From the NCBI GenBank assembly GCA_023415575.1, contig JAEZKF010000006.1, positions 1-63,804 on the forward strand: 63,804 nucleotides of DNA. Direction: 5' to 3'. Below, in pieces: positions 27,887 through 36,226 of the stretch (position 1 is the first letter of the stretch; each line of letters begins with the position of its first letter). This DNA is from Bacillota bacterium (GTDB lineage: Bacteria; Bacillota; Clostridia; Oscillospirales; Ruminococcaceae). A program made the position numbers and the translations under genes. The notes under the pieces are model-generated. The model made no database searches. It was not told the origin of the DNA and saw only the letters and a list, made by a program, of their open reading frames with translations.

Positions 27887-29581
27887 CTACATGGTCTCAG
27901 GTGCGGTTATCTTCAAAAGTGCAAGCACATTCCTCAGCGCAATGCGTACAGCGGCACAGAGGTTTAAGCGCGCCTGCATAAGGGGTTCGTTGTCGCTCTT
28001 TACGCGGTGAGCATTATAAAACTTATGGAAGAGTGTTGCAAGGTCAACGCAGTAGCGGGTCATGCGGGCGGGGTCGTAGTTCTTGGCGGCCTCGTCCACC
28101 TCTCCCGGAAGCTTTGCAAGGTGGCGGATGAGCTCCATCTCCTCACGGGAGGTCAGCATGCTCAGTTCACTTATCGTGCAGGGGCGCATCTCTGTACCCT
28201 CGGCTGCGAGGTTCTTAAAGATGCTGCATATTCTAGCATGCGCATACTGTACATAGTATACGGGGTTCTGCGCGCTCTGCTCAACAGCAAGATCAAGGTC
28301 AAAATCAAAGTGGCTGTTGGGCTCACGCAGGTTAAAGTAGAAGCGCGCTGCATCTACCGGAACCTCATCCAGCAGGTCATTTAGGGTGATGGCCTTACCG
28401 GTGCGCTTGCTCATGCGCACGACGCTGCCGCCGCGCACAAGGCGCACCAGCTGCATCAGCACGATGTCCAGTTTATCACTGTCGATGCCAACTGCCGTCA
28501 TAGCGCCCTTGAGTCTGCCGACATGGCCGTGGTGGTCGGCGCCCCAGATGTTGATAACCTGGTCAAAGCCGCGCTCTACGAATTTATTGTAGTGGTAGGC
28601 AATATCTGCTGCAAAGTAGGTTGGGATGCCGTTGGCGCGCACCAAAACGTCGTCCTTCTCTGCACCGAAGGCGGTTGCCTTGTACCACAAAGCGCCGTCC
28701 TTTTCGTAGGTGTAGCCGTTCTTGGTAAGCAGGGCGAGCACTTCATCAATCTTGCTGGGCTTGCCGGTGTGCAGGGTGCTCTCGAAGAACCATACATCGT
28801 AGTTGACGCGGTACTGCTCAAGGTCAGTCTTGAGCTTATCTACGTTCTTCGGCAGTGCGTACTCTACAAGCGCCTTCTTGCGCACATCCTCCTCGGCGTT
28901 TACATAGGCATCGCCGTGGATGTCGGCAAACTCCTTGGCACGCTCCTTGATGTCGTCGCCCTGATAGCCGTCCTCGGGGAACTCCACATTATCCTTGTAT
29001 AGCTGCAGGTACCGAGCACTCAAAGAATTTGCAAACTTCTCAATCTGGTTGCCTGCGTCGTTTACATAAAACTCTCTTATCACATCAAAGCCCGCATATT
29101 CAAGCACTGATGCAAGGCAGTCGCCCAGAGCACCGCCGCGCGCGTTGCCCATGTGCATAGGGCCGGTGGGGTTGGCGGAAACAAACTCCACCATCGTCTT
29201 TTTGCCCTTACCGTAGTTTGTGTGACCGTACTGCTCGTTCTCAATCAGAACGGTGGACACGCTGTTTGCAAACCAGGACGCATCCAAGAAGAAGTTGATA
29301 AAGCCGGGGCCCGCAATCTCGCACCGTGCAAAAGAGGTGCCGTCGAGCACGCAGTTAGAACAGATAATCTCCGCGATGCGCTTAGGAGGCATACGGAAGG
29401 CGCGTGCGCTCACCATTGCAGCGTTGGTCGCAAAATCGCCGTGCGTGGTGTCGGCGGGAATCTCTATTGTGAACGCGGGCATGGTCTCTGCAGGCAACTC
29501 TCCCGCAGCTACCGCGCGTCCGAGCGCCTGCATTAGAATATCCTTCAATTCGCTCTGAGCGGACTTAATCAAATCAGCCAT
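27887..29581 (-). CDS. argS: Arginyl-tRNA synthetase
   Basis: This class I aminoacyl-tRNA synthetase has 564 aa. The HIGH-type motif appears as PTGPMHMGNARGGALGD and the KMSKS-type motif as RMSKRTGKA. The C-terminal DALR anticodon-binding domain has YAHARICSIFKNL and FYNAHRV. ATG 29581 has GAAAGGAATGG upstream, better than the in-frame starts further out. It follows the DUF1934 gene on the same strand, an arrangement also seen in other Firmicutes. Confidence 0.96.
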   Translation of the reverse strand: MADLIKSAQSELKDILMQALGRAVAAGELPAETMPAFTIEIPADTTHGDFATNAAMVSARAFRMPPKRIAEIICSNCVLDGTSFARCEIAGPGFINFFLDASWFANSVSTVLIENEQYGHTNYGKGKKTMVEFVSANPTGPMHMGNARGGALGDCLASVLEYAGFDVIREFYVNDAGNQIEKFANSLSARYLQLYKDNVEFPEDGYQGDDIKERAKEFADIHGDAYVNAEEDVRKKALVEYALPKNVDKLKTDLEQYRVNYDVWFFESTLHTGKPSKIDEVLALLTKNGYTYEKDGALWYKATAFGAEKDDVLVRANGIPTYFAADIAYHYNKFVERGFDQVINIWGADHHGHVGRLKGAMTAVGIDSDKLDIVLMQLVRLVRGGSVVRMSKRTGKAITLNDLLDEVPVDAARFYFNLREPNSHFDFDLDLAVEQSAQNPVYYVQYAHARICSIFKNLAAEGTEMRPCTISELSMLTSREEMELIRHLAKLPGEVDEAAKNYDPARMTRYCVDLATLFHKFYNAHRVKSDNEPLMQARLNLCAAVRIALRNVLALLKITAPETM

Positions 29582-29676
29582 TGATATAACCATTCCTTTC
29601 CGAGAATTGTGCAAACCCAGCACCTGCCAAGGCCTCGATTATCAATCGAAAAGCACAAAAGCTCAGCTTGAAAGAC

Positions 29677-30153
29677 CTACCTTTCAAACTTTTGACACTC
29701 CTTGACGTTGATATATACCTCATTTTCACTTGCAAGGCTTGAATTGATATCAAGTGAATACTTAAAACTGATGTCACCGCCGTTTTCGCCGAGACGGTTG
29801 GTAATGCTGTCCGAGAACACGCCAATCATAATCTCGCCCTCGCCGGTGTCATAATGGCACAGATGGCGCTTGCCCTTTTCGATAATCAGCTCCGAGCGAT
29901 TTGCGCCCTTCCGCTTGAGGACCACACTCGTGTCGCCCTGTACCTCCAGCATCGTCGTTGTGCCGGCAAAGCCGGTCGCCTCCGACTCCTTGTAGCAGAT
30001 AATCTGCTTGCCGTCCTTGGTAAACAGGTTGCCGCGGGTGGTAAGCTCCATTGTGTCAGACTCGCCGTCTATGCTTGAAATCCCTTTAATCGAGATCAAA
30101 ACATCCTTTTTCACTGTTTTGCCCATGCCTTTCCGGTTTATGACAAAATTCAT
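29677..30153 (-). CDS. DUF1934 family beta-barrel protein (YwiB-like)
   Basis: The 158-aa protein contains KKDVLISIKGISSIDGESD at the front and YSLDINSSLASENEVYINVKE at the end, matching the YwiB/DUF1934 lipocalin-like family. B. subtilis ywiB likewise lies next to argS, which supports the call. The start at 30153 is uncertain: AGG lies only three bases upstream, and an ATG at 30126 also lacks a well-spaced site. Function unknown. Confidence 0.8.
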   Translation of the reverse strand: MNFVINRKGMGKTVKKDVLISIKGISSIDGESDTMELTTRGNLFTKDGKQIICYKESEATGFAGTTTMLEVQGDTSVVLKRKGANRSELIIEKGKRHLCHYDTGEGEIMIGVFSDSITNRLGENGGDISFKYSLDINSSLASENEVYINVKECQKFER

Positions 30154-30187
30154 AAACCTGATTTATATATAAAATATTGTCTGAGTT

Positions 30188-31003
30188 TTAATATTTCTCA
30201 ATGTCGATGACATGAACGTTATTTTTGACGCGTTCTGATAGGAAGCGCTCAGCGATAGCGGTAAAGTCGTCCGGCTGATCGCTGATGTAAAAGGCGCAGG
30301 TGCCATCCTCGGTGCGATCGCTCACAAGCCCCATCGATTTGAGCGCCGCGGCAGCATAACGCGCGGTTTCCTTGCCCGAATCAACCAGTGTGATATCCTC
30401 GCCGAGGATATCCGAGATGATAGGGTACAAAAGCGGGTAGTGGGTGCAGCCCAATATCACGGTGTCGATGGACTCCTTTTTAAGGTCTTCAAGGTATCCT
30501 TCGGCAACCAGTCTTGTTACGGGGTTGTCGCGGTCCACAAAGCCGTTTTCTACAAGCGGTACAAACAAAGGGCAGGCCTTGCCGATGACCCGCGCATTGG
30601 GCTTAATAGCGCGGATTGCCTTGCCATACGAGCCGCTACGGACTGTTGCAGACGTACCGAGGACGCCGATGCCGCCGTCGCGGTTGACTGCGCAGGCCGC
30701 CTGTGCAGCAGGGCCGAGAACGCGGATGATGGGAACCTCATACTCCGCTGCAATCTGGTCGGTTACGATCGAGCTGACCGTGCCGCAGGCTATAATAATC
30801 AGCTTCACGTCATGCGTCAGTAAAAACCGGATGTCCTGCCGTGCGTATTTGAGGATGGTCTCACGGCTGCGACTTCCGTACGGCACGCGCGAGGTGTCGC
30901 CGAAATACACGATGTTTTCATGGGGTAACAGCTCTTTCAGCTCCTTGACGGTCGTAAGGCCGCCAAGACCCGAATCGAACACGCCGATGCTTCGATTATC
31001 CAT
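30188..31003 (-). CDS. murI: Glutamate racemase
   Basis: MurI makes D-glutamate for peptidoglycan. The 271-aa protein starts MDNRSIGVFDSGLGGL, with the catalytic Cys pair at C73 (IIACGTVSS) and C186 (LGCTHYP). The usual A-C-N-T is A-C-G-T here; a Gly after the first Cys is unusual but the rest is intact. GGAGG precedes ATG 31003 by five bases. It lies next to ddl, so two cell-wall D-amino-acid genes sit together. Confidence 0.95.
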   Translation of the reverse strand: MDNRSIGVFDSGLGGLTTVKELKELLPHENIVYFGDTSRVPYGSRSRETILKYARQDIRFLLTHDVKLIIIACGTVSSIVTDQIAAEYEVPIIRVLGPAAQAACAVNRDGGIGVLGTSATVRSGSYGKAIRAIKPNARVIGKACPLFVPLVENGFVDRDNPVTRLVAEGYLEDLKKESIDTVILGCTHYPLLYPIISDILGEDITLVDSGKETARYAAAALKSMGLVSDRTEDGTCAFYISDQPDDFTAIAERFLSERVKNNVHVIDIEKY

Positions 31004-31040
31004 CACAACCTCCAAATCCTCATAGTTTTGCATTACAAGA

Positions 31041-32114
31041 TTAGATTAAAAACTTGCGCTCAAGCGAGAGAGTAATTAAGCGGTCAATCAGCTCGGGGTA
31101 GGGGATGCCGTAAGCCTCAAAGAGCTTCGGATACATGCTGATATGTGTAAATCCGGGGATGGTGTTAATCTCATTGAGGATTACCGTCCCGTCCTTCTTC
31201 ACAAAGAAATCGACGCGCGCAAGCCCCGCGCAACAGAGCGCACGGTAGGCTTTAACCGCCATATCGCGAACCTCCTCGGCCGTCTTCTCCGGGATGCGGG
31301 CGGGGATATACAAATCGGTGGTATCGTCTATATACTTGGCGTTATAATCATAGAACGTGGCTTTGGGTGCAATCTCACCGACAATCGATGCAATGGGCGT
31401 GTCGTTGCCTAAAACTGCGCACTCAACCTCCTGCCCAACCACTGCCTGCTCCGCCACGACCTTTCTGTCGTGCACAAGGGCAGTGCGGATGGCTTCCTCT
31501 AAACCTTGTTTATCAATAACACGACTTACACCCACCGAGGAGCCTGCGTTGGCGGGCTTAATGAACATGGGGTAGCCGAGCTTTTTACTAAGTCTTGCCT
31601 CAAGGCCGTCGAAGTCCTCGAGGGCATCGGCATAAAACCATTCCCACGGGGTACTGGGAATACCCGCACCGTCGGTGGTGGTACGCGCAATCACCTTATC
31701 CATGCAAACTGCGCTTGAAAGGGTATCGCACCCCACAAAGGGGATGCCTGCAACGGTAAAGAGACCCTGCAGTGTGCCGTCCTCGCAGTTCTTTCCGTGC
31801 ATAACGGGGAAGACCGCATCAAGGCGGGTGTATGAAACAGTGCCGTCAGGCAAAATCTCCACGATGCCGTGCACCGAACGGTCGGGGCTGATAAACGCAG
31901 GTGTCGTGCATCCTGACTCCTGCCACCGGTTAGCGCGGATGTCATCAATGCTGCCCGTATAGCGCAGCCAGCGCCCATCCTTTGTAATACCCAGCATGAC
32001 CACGTCATACTTGTTGTGGTCGATGTTGTTGAGCACCGAAGACGCGCTCATCAGCGAAACCTCGTATTCGCTTGAAGCGCCGCCGAACAAAACCCCGATA
32101 GTAAGCCTTGACAA
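31041..32114 (-). CDS. ddl: D-alanine--D-alanine ligase
   Basis: This ATP-grasp enzyme makes the D-Ala-D-Ala end of the peptidoglycan stem. The 357-aa protein has LFGGASSEYEVSLMSA at the N-terminus, the ATP-grasp lysine region GYPMFIKPANAGSSVGVSR, and the metal-binding EINTIPGFT. The omega-loop reads YNAKY, which fits D-Ala-D-Ala rather than D-Ala-D-lactate specificity. Initiation is at TTG 32114 with GGGAG about 11 bases upstream. murI follows 37 bp downstream. Confidence 0.95.
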   Translation of the reverse strand: MSRLTIGVLFGGASSEYEVSLMSASSVLNNIDHNKYDVVMLGITKDGRWLRYTGSIDDIRANRWQESGCTTPAFISPDRSVHGIVEILPDGTVSYTRLDAVFPVMHGKNCEDGTLQGLFTVAGIPFVGCDTLSSAVCMDKVIARTTTDGAGIPSTPWEWFYADALEDFDGLEARLSKKLGYPMFIKPANAGSSVGVSRVIDKQGLEEAIRTALVHDRKVVAEQAVVGQEVECAVLGNDTPIASIVGEIAPKATFYDYNAKYIDDTTDLYIPARIPEKTAEEVRDMAVKAYRALCCAGLARVDFFVKKDGTVILNEINTIPGFTHISMYPKLFEAYGIPYPELIDRLITLSLERKFLI

Positions 32115-32329
32115 GATGCGTCACACTCCCGTAAAATGAAAGGCATAATACCTTATATTAATATATAGCATATTTTTGCAACCTGCAAAGTAGTACGACG
32201 AAAATATTACGGTGATAAATGCATAAGCAATACAGTTCATTTTAGCAAAATACAAGGCCAAAAGCAATATTTATTCACCGTTTCATGAAAAAACCATTCC
32301 TTTGATTCCAAAAACGCTGCAAAATCCAG

Positions 32330-32358
32330 TTGACTTATGCGCGCAGCTATGTTATAGT
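32330..32358 (+). promoter_or_regulatory. Promoter of rpmG-secE-nusG
   Basis: TTGACT at 32330-32335, a 17-base spacer, TATAGT at 32353-32358. The stretch 32115-32329 upstream is AT-rich and shows no gene. Confidence 0.85.
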
Positions 32359-32364
32359 TGTAAT

Positions 32365-32504
32365 ACCTCTAAAAGGGTTTATTTTTTTGTGCGTTTTTTT
32401 GCGCACCAAAAAGAACCTGCGGCAAATGCCGCACCAAGGGACCTTGCTTAGGTTCCTGTTTTTTCGAGGGAGGCAAAAAAATCCGTTTTATTGGAGGTGC
32501 CGAT
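32365..32504 (+). promoter_or_regulatory. Structured leader of rpmG with attenuator-like terminator
   Basis: About 140 transcribed bases precede L33. Hairpins are GTGCG/CGCAC around a T-run (32389-32406), TGCGGC/GCCGCA (32418-32433), and a terminator-like AGGGACC/GGTTCCT (32437-32443 with 32451-32457) followed by six T to 32464. GAACCT at 32413-32418 can instead pair with AGGTTC at 32450-32455, which would break the terminator. The effector is unknown. Confidence 0.55.
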
Positions 32505-32654
32505 ATGAGAGTTCGGGTTACTTTGGCTTGTACCGAGTGCAAGCAGCGCAACTACAACACTATGAAGAACAAGAAGAACGACCCTGACAGACTGGAAATG
32601 AACAAGTATTGCCGGTTCTGCAGGAAACACACAGCCCACAAGGAAACCAAGTAA
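32505..32654 (+). CDS. rpmG: Ribosomal protein bL33
   Basis: This 49-aa protein begins MRVRVTLACTECKQRNY and has the paired Cys of the zinc-binding L33 type (CTEC, then CRFC). TTGGAGG lies upstream of ATG 32505. It heads the conserved rpmG-secE-nusG order; secE begins 24 bp later. Confidence 0.97.
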   Translation: MRVRVTLACTECKQRNYNTMKNKKNDPDRLEMNKYCRFCRKHTAHKETK

Positions 32655-32678
32655 GGGAAGAACGAAGGAGGGACCAAA

Positions 32679-32915
32679 ATGTCCGCTAGTTCGGAAAAGA
32701 AAGAGCGCAAATTCAGTCCTGCACGTTTCTTCCAAAGGATAGCCCGCTTTTTTAAGGACATGCGTGGCGAAATGAAGAAAATCGTTTGGCCCACATGGAA
32801 ACAGCTGTGGAATAACACCCTTGTGGTGTTTGCCATTATGCTGGGCGCGGGAGTAATCATCTGGGTGCTTGACGTTGGGTTTGGCGCTTTGGTGAAACTA
32901 ATCCTTGGTGCCTAA
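32679..32915 (+). CDS. secE: Preprotein translocase subunit SecE
   Basis: This 78-aa single-span SecE has an amphipathic segment with RGEMKKIVWPTWKQLWNNT and one C-terminal membrane helix (VVFAIMLGAGVIIWVLDVGF). It joins SecY and SecG in the translocon. It lies between rpmG and nusG, as in most bacteria. Confidence 0.96.
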   Translation: MSASSEKKERKFSPARFFQRIARFFKDMRGEMKKIVWPTWKQLWNNTLVVFAIMLGAGVIIWVLDVGFGALVKLILGA

Positions 32916-32941
32916 TTTTAGCGTAGGCGGGAGGAAACACT

Positions 32942-33463
32942 ATGTCTGATGCCGCAAAGTGGTATGTTGTACACACCTATTCGGGTTATGAGAACAAGGT
33001 TGCGGGTAACCTCGAAAAGATGGTTGAGAACCGCAGGCTTCAGGATTTAATTCAGGAAATTAAGGTTCCCACCGAGAAGGTGATTGAGTACAAAGACGAC
33101 AAAAAGCGTGAGGTAGAGCGCAAAATCTTCCCGGGATATGTTCTGGTGAAGATGATAATGGACGACGACTCATGGTACGTTGTGCGCAATATCCGCGGCG
33201 TCACCGGCTTTGTGGGTCCCGCATCTAAGCCTATCCCCCTCACAGATGAGGAGGTTGAGGCGCTGGGTGTTGAGAAGAAGCAAGTCGAGGTTCGATTTGC
33301 AGTGGGTGATTCCGTTCGTGTTACGAGCGGTCCGCTTGAAGGCTTCATCGGCACCGTCGAGATGATTGATGTGGAAAAGAACAAGCTCCGTGTCGTCGTT
33401 TCGATGTTCGGTCGTGAAACACCCGCAGAGCTCGAGCTTGATTGGGCAGAGCCTGTGGAGTAA
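32942..33463 (+). CDS. nusG: Transcription termination/antitermination protein NusG
   Basis: The 173-aa protein has the NGN domain (KWYVVHTYSGYENKV, FPGYVLVKMIMDD, VRNIRGVTGFVG) and the C-terminal KOW domain (GDSVRVTSGPLEGFIGTV). It modulates RNA polymerase pausing and couples transcription to translation. GGGAGG precedes ATG 32942. Confidence 0.97.
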   Translation: MSDAAKWYVVHTYSGYENKVAGNLEKMVENRRLQDLIQEIKVPTEKVIEYKDDKKREVERKIFPGYVLVKMIMDDDSWYVVRNIRGVTGFVGPASKPIPLTDEEVEALGVEKKQVEVRFAVGDSVRVTSGPLEGFIGTVEMIDVEKNKLRVVVSMFGRETPAELELDWAEPVE

Positions 33464-33588
33464 GCCTAAGGTCGCTTGTTTTTCACCCGGGTTTTGGGGC
33501 AACAGCCCGGTAAAAATCAAGTTGCTCCGCTTTTTTAGCGCAGTGTAGGCTGCGCATGAACACGCGCCGCTTTGCGGGGTAGTGTTCA

Positions 33589-33630
33589 GGTGGGAGGAAT
33601 AAAAATCGTCTTTATTCCGCAAGCTACCAC
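33589..33630 (+). promoter_or_regulatory. L1-operator-like element upstream of rplK
   Basis: GGTGGGAGGAAT (33589-33600) faces TACCAC (33625-33630), with an inner hairpin GGAATAAA/TTTATTCC. The GGUGGGAGG...ACCAC arrangement resembles the L1-binding site of 23S rRNA, the known basis of L1 autoregulation. Upstream, 33464-33588 holds further hairpins (e.g. GAACAC/GTGTTC). Confidence 0.6.
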
Positions 33631-33651
33631 GTTATTTTGGAGGTGCAAAAA

Positions 33652-34077
33652 ATGGCTCAAAAGGTTGTGGGCTTTATTAAGCTCCAGATACCGGCCGGAA
33701 AGGCCACTCCGGCGCCGCCCGTCGGCCCTGCGCTGGGTCAGCATGGCGTCAACATTATGGCATTTACAAAGGAATTTAACGAGCGTACAAAAAACGATGT
33801 GGGTCTGATTATCCCTGTCGTGATTACTGTTTATGCCGACCGTTCTTTCAGCTTTGTAACCAAAACTCCGCCGGCAGCAGTGCTTATTAAAAAGGCATGC
33901 GGCATCGAAACGGCTTCGGGGGCACCCAACAAAACAAAGGTTGCAAAGATTACCAGGGAGCAGATCAAAAAGATCGCCGAGCAGAAGATGCCCGATCTCA
34001 ATGCTGCCAGCGTTGATTCCGCTATGAGCATGATAGCGGGAACTGCCAGAAGCATGGGCGTTGAAGTCGTAGACTGA
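33652..34077 (+). CDS. rplK: Ribosomal protein uL11
   Basis: This 141-aa protein contains the L11 landmarks KLQIPAGKATPAPPVGPALG and GTARSMGVEV. It belongs to the GTPase-associated centre. ATG 33652 follows TTTGGAGGTGC; the upstream in-frame GAG-rich codons are the ribosome-binding site itself. L1 follows after a short operator-like gap. Confidence 0.98.
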   Translation: MAQKVVGFIKLQIPAGKATPAPPVGPALGQHGVNIMAFTKEFNERTKNDVGLIIPVVITVYADRSFSFVTKTPPAAVLIKKACGIETASGAPNKTKVAKITREQIKKIAEQKMPDLNAASVDSAMSMIAGTARSMGVEVVD

Positions 34078-34086
34078 TTGCTTCCG

Positions 34087-34115
34087 GGTGGGAGGAAATT
34101 TCCGCTATTAACCAC
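34087..34115 (+). promoter_or_regulatory. Second L1-operator-like element, upstream of rplA
   Basis: GGTGGGAGG (34087-34095) faces ACCAC (34111-34115) around GGAAATTTCC. It has the same architecture as the element before rplK. Confidence 0.55.
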
Positions 34116-34135
34116 TCATTTAGGAGGAACTTTTA

Positions 34136-34828
34136 ATGAAACACGGCAAGAATTATCAGGACAGCGCTAAGCTCGTCGACCGCACTAAGCTGTACGACGC
34201 TCAGGAAGCGCTGGATTTATGTGTTAAGACCGCTAAGGCAAAGTTTGACGAGACTGTCGAAATCCATGTTCGTCTGGGCGTTGACTCCCGTCATGCTGAC
34301 CAGCAGGTTCGCGGCGCGGTTGTATTGCCCAACGGTACCGGTAAAAAGGTACGCGTATTGGTATTCGCCAAGGGCGATAAGGCTGACGAGGCAACCAAGG
34401 CCGGTGCTGAGTATGTAGGCGCTGAGGATCTGGTTGCAAAGATCCAGAACGAAGGCTGGACTGACTTTGACGTAGTAATCGCAAGCCCCGACATGATGGG
34501 TCTTGTAGGTCGCCTTGGTAAGGTGCTCGGTCCGCGCGGACTCATGCCTAACCCCAAGGCCGGTACGGTAACCCCCGATGTTGCTCGTGCCGTAACCGAT
34601 GCTAAGGCTGGTAAGATCGAGTATCGTCTCGACAAGACCAACATCATCCACTGCCCCATCGGCAAGGCGTCGTTTGGCGTTGAGAAGCTCGCTGAGAACT
34701 TTGATACCCTCATGGGTGCTATTGTAAAGGCGAAGCCCGCTGCTGCAAAGGGTCAGTATATCAAGTCTTGCGTTGTTGCTACCACCATGGGCCCTGGCAT
34801 CCGCATCAATCCTTCGAGATTTATCTAA
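34136..34828 (+). CDS. rplA: Ribosomal protein uL1
   Basis: The 230-aa protein has MKHGKNYQDSAKLVDR at the N-terminus, the L1 signature region LGKVLGPRGLMPNPKAGTVT, and a C-terminal GPGIRINPSRF. L1 forms the mobile L1 stalk and is a translational repressor of its own operon in studied bacteria, consistent with the two upstream elements. TAGGAGG precedes ATG 34136. Confidence 0.98.
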   Translation: MKHGKNYQDSAKLVDRTKLYDAQEALDLCVKTAKAKFDETVEIHVRLGVDSRHADQQVRGAVVLPNGTGKKVRVLVFAKGDKADEATKAGAEYVGAEDLVAKIQNEGWTDFDVVIASPDMMGLVGRLGKVLGPRGLMPNPKAGTVTPDVARAVTDAKAGKIEYRLDKTNIIHCPIGKASFGVEKLAENFDTLMGAIVKAKPAAAKGQYIKSCVVATTMGPGIRINPSRFI

Positions 34829-34844
34829 TTGCCTAAAAACGTTC

Positions 34845-34874
34845 TTGACAGATTGCCTGCAAAGGCGATATAAT
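34845..34874 (+). promoter_or_regulatory. Promoter of rplJ-rplL
   Basis: Consensus TTGACA at 34845-34850, 18-base spacer, consensus TATAAT at 34869-34874. It gives the stalk genes independent expression. Confidence 0.88.
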
Positions 34875-34880
34875 AATAGC

Positions 34881-35058
34881 GTTGTCTTTTCCAAAGACAG
34901 CAGGTACCCAACAAGCCGTTTTATACGGCTATGGGTATAATGGGTTAAAATCTCCCGCCTGCCGAGGAATTGCGATGAGATTCTTGATATAGGCAAGTAC
35001 GCTTGTAGTAAGATATTCATTGCCCTTTCTTTCGGCTTTCGGGAGAAAGGGCATTTTT
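34881..35058 (+). promoter_or_regulatory. L10 leader with terminator
   Basis: The transcribed leader has the features of the L10 leader: AGACAGCAGGTACCC, CCGTTTTATACGG, then CCCGCCTGCCGAGG pairing back to the CAGG side. It ends in a terminator hairpin GCCCTTTCT/AGAAAGGGC (35022-35030 with 35044-35052) plus TTTTT. In Firmicutes excess L10/L12 complex binds the leader and favours termination. Confidence 0.8.
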
Positions 35059-35103
35059 GTTATGCAAAGACGCCTTGAAATATCTTAGGAGGTGAACTTC
35101 AAG

Positions 35104-35622
35104 TTGCCAAGTGAGAAGGCTTTAAAATCAAAACAGCAGTTTGTTGAGGAGCTTACCAAGCAGTTGACGGATGCTTGTGCCGGCGTTGTTGTCGACTATA
35201 AGGGCATTACCGTTGCCGAGGATACTAAGTTGCGCCGCGAGCTGCGCGAGGCAGGCGTTGATTACTCCGTTGTAAAGAACACCATGCTTCGTTTCGCCGC
35301 AAAGAATGCAAATCTTGATGGTCTTAGCTCCGTACTCGAGGGCACGACCGCTCTTGCTACCAGCAAGGAAGATCCCGTTGCAGCTGCAAAGATTCTTTGC
35401 AAGTTCGCAGAGGCTTCCAAGGGTAAGTTTACAATCAAGGCCGGTTTTGTAGACGGAGAGATTCTCGACGCCAAGAAAACCGCCGAGCTTGGAAACCTGC
35501 CTTCGAGAGAACAGCTGCTCTGCCAGCTGCTTTCCGTACTCAACGGCAATATCCGTGGTCTTGCCGTTGCGCTTAACGCCATTGCTGAGAAGCAGGGCGA
35601 AGCTGTTGCCGCCGCGGAATAA
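35104..35622 (+). CDS. rplJ: Ribosomal protein uL10
   Basis: The 172-aa L10 forms the base of the L7/L12 stalk. TTG 35104 gives the canonical MPSEKALKSKQQFVEEL, with AGGAGG 11 bases upstream; a GTG at 35092 overlaps that site and is less likely. Further landmarks are VVDYKGITVAEDTKLRREL and a C-terminal hydrophobic-Ala helix that binds L12 dimers. Confidence 0.97.
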   Translation: MPSEKALKSKQQFVEELTKQLTDACAGVVVDYKGITVAEDTKLRRELREAGVDYSVVKNTMLRFAAKNANLDGLSSVLEGTTALATSKEDPVAAAKILCKFAEASKGKFTIKAGFVDGEILDAKKTAELGNLPSREQLLCQLLSVLNGNIRGLAVALNAIAEKQGEAVAAAE

Positions 35623-35691
35623 TCAAAGGACAATAAACCCGAATACGGCTTGTGTGTCGTAAACTAAAATTATTGGGAGGTATCATTTACA

Positions 35692-36069
35692 ATGGCTTCT
35701 GAGAAAATTACTAAATTTGTAGAAGAAATCAAGACTCTGACTGTTATTGAGTTAAACGAGCTCGTTAAGGCAATCGAGGAGGAGTTTGGCGTATCCGCTG
35801 CTGCTCCCGTTATGGTTGCTGGCCCCGCTGCTGCTGGCGCTGCTGCCGCTGAGGAGAAGACCGAGTTTGACGTTATCCTCGCTGATGTTGGCGCTAACAA
35901 GATGGCTGTTATCAAGCTGGTTAAGGACATCGCTGGCCTTGGCCTGAAGGAAGCTAAGGACTTCGTTGAGTCTGCTCCTAAGGCTATTAAGGAAGGCATC
36001 TCCAAGGCTGACGCTGAGGACATTGCTAAGAAGCTCGAGGAAGCTGGCGCTAAGGCTGAGATTAAATAA
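35692..36069 (+). CDS. rplL: Ribosomal protein bL12 (L7/L12)
   Basis: The 125-aa protein has an N-terminal dimerisation domain, an Ala/Gly hinge (AGPAAAGAAAAEEKTEFDV), and the C-terminal factor-binding domain (KMAVIKLVKDIAGLGLKEAK). GGGAGG precedes the ATG. Codon choice is noticeably restricted (GCT, AAG), as expected for a highly expressed gene. It is followed by a terminator, and not by rpoB as in many genomes. Confidence 0.98.
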   Translation: MASEKITKFVEEIKTLTVIELNELVKAIEEEFGVSAAAPVMVAGPAAAGAAAAEEKTEFDVILADVGANKMAVIKLVKDIAGLGLKEAKDFVESAPKAIKEGISKADAEDIAKKLEEAGAKAEIK

Positions 36070-36090
36070 TCTCTGCTCACAGTTAAAAAA

Positions 36091-36133
36091 TGACCAGTCA
36101 TTAAGTATTTACTTAATTGGCTGGTCTTTTTTT
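36091..36133 (+). terminator. Terminator after rplL
   Basis: GACCAG (36092-36097) pairs with CTGGTC (36121-36126), with an AT-rich inner stem and TTTTTTT. The outer sequence is repeated downstream of the next gene. Confidence 0.88.
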
Positions 36134-36142
36134 ATGTGTATG

Positions 36143-36167
36143 ACAGTACGGGAAATTATGGTATAAT
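36143..36167 (+). promoter_or_regulatory. Extended -10 promoter of the first binding-protein gene
   Basis: TGG-TATAAT (TATAAT at 36162-36167) lies in the block GGGAAATTATGGTATAAT, with a weak ATGACA-like -35. The same 18-base block recurs before the second paralog. Confidence 0.65.
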
Positions 36168-36226
36168 AATCAGCGAGGCAAAAGATGTAAAAACACTAAG
36201 GGTTTATAGGCGTTAGGAGGTTTATC

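Noticed and set aside
33464..33588. Hairpins after nusG as a terminator
   Set aside because: Stem CCGGG/CCCGG is not followed by a T run; more likely part of the L11 leader.
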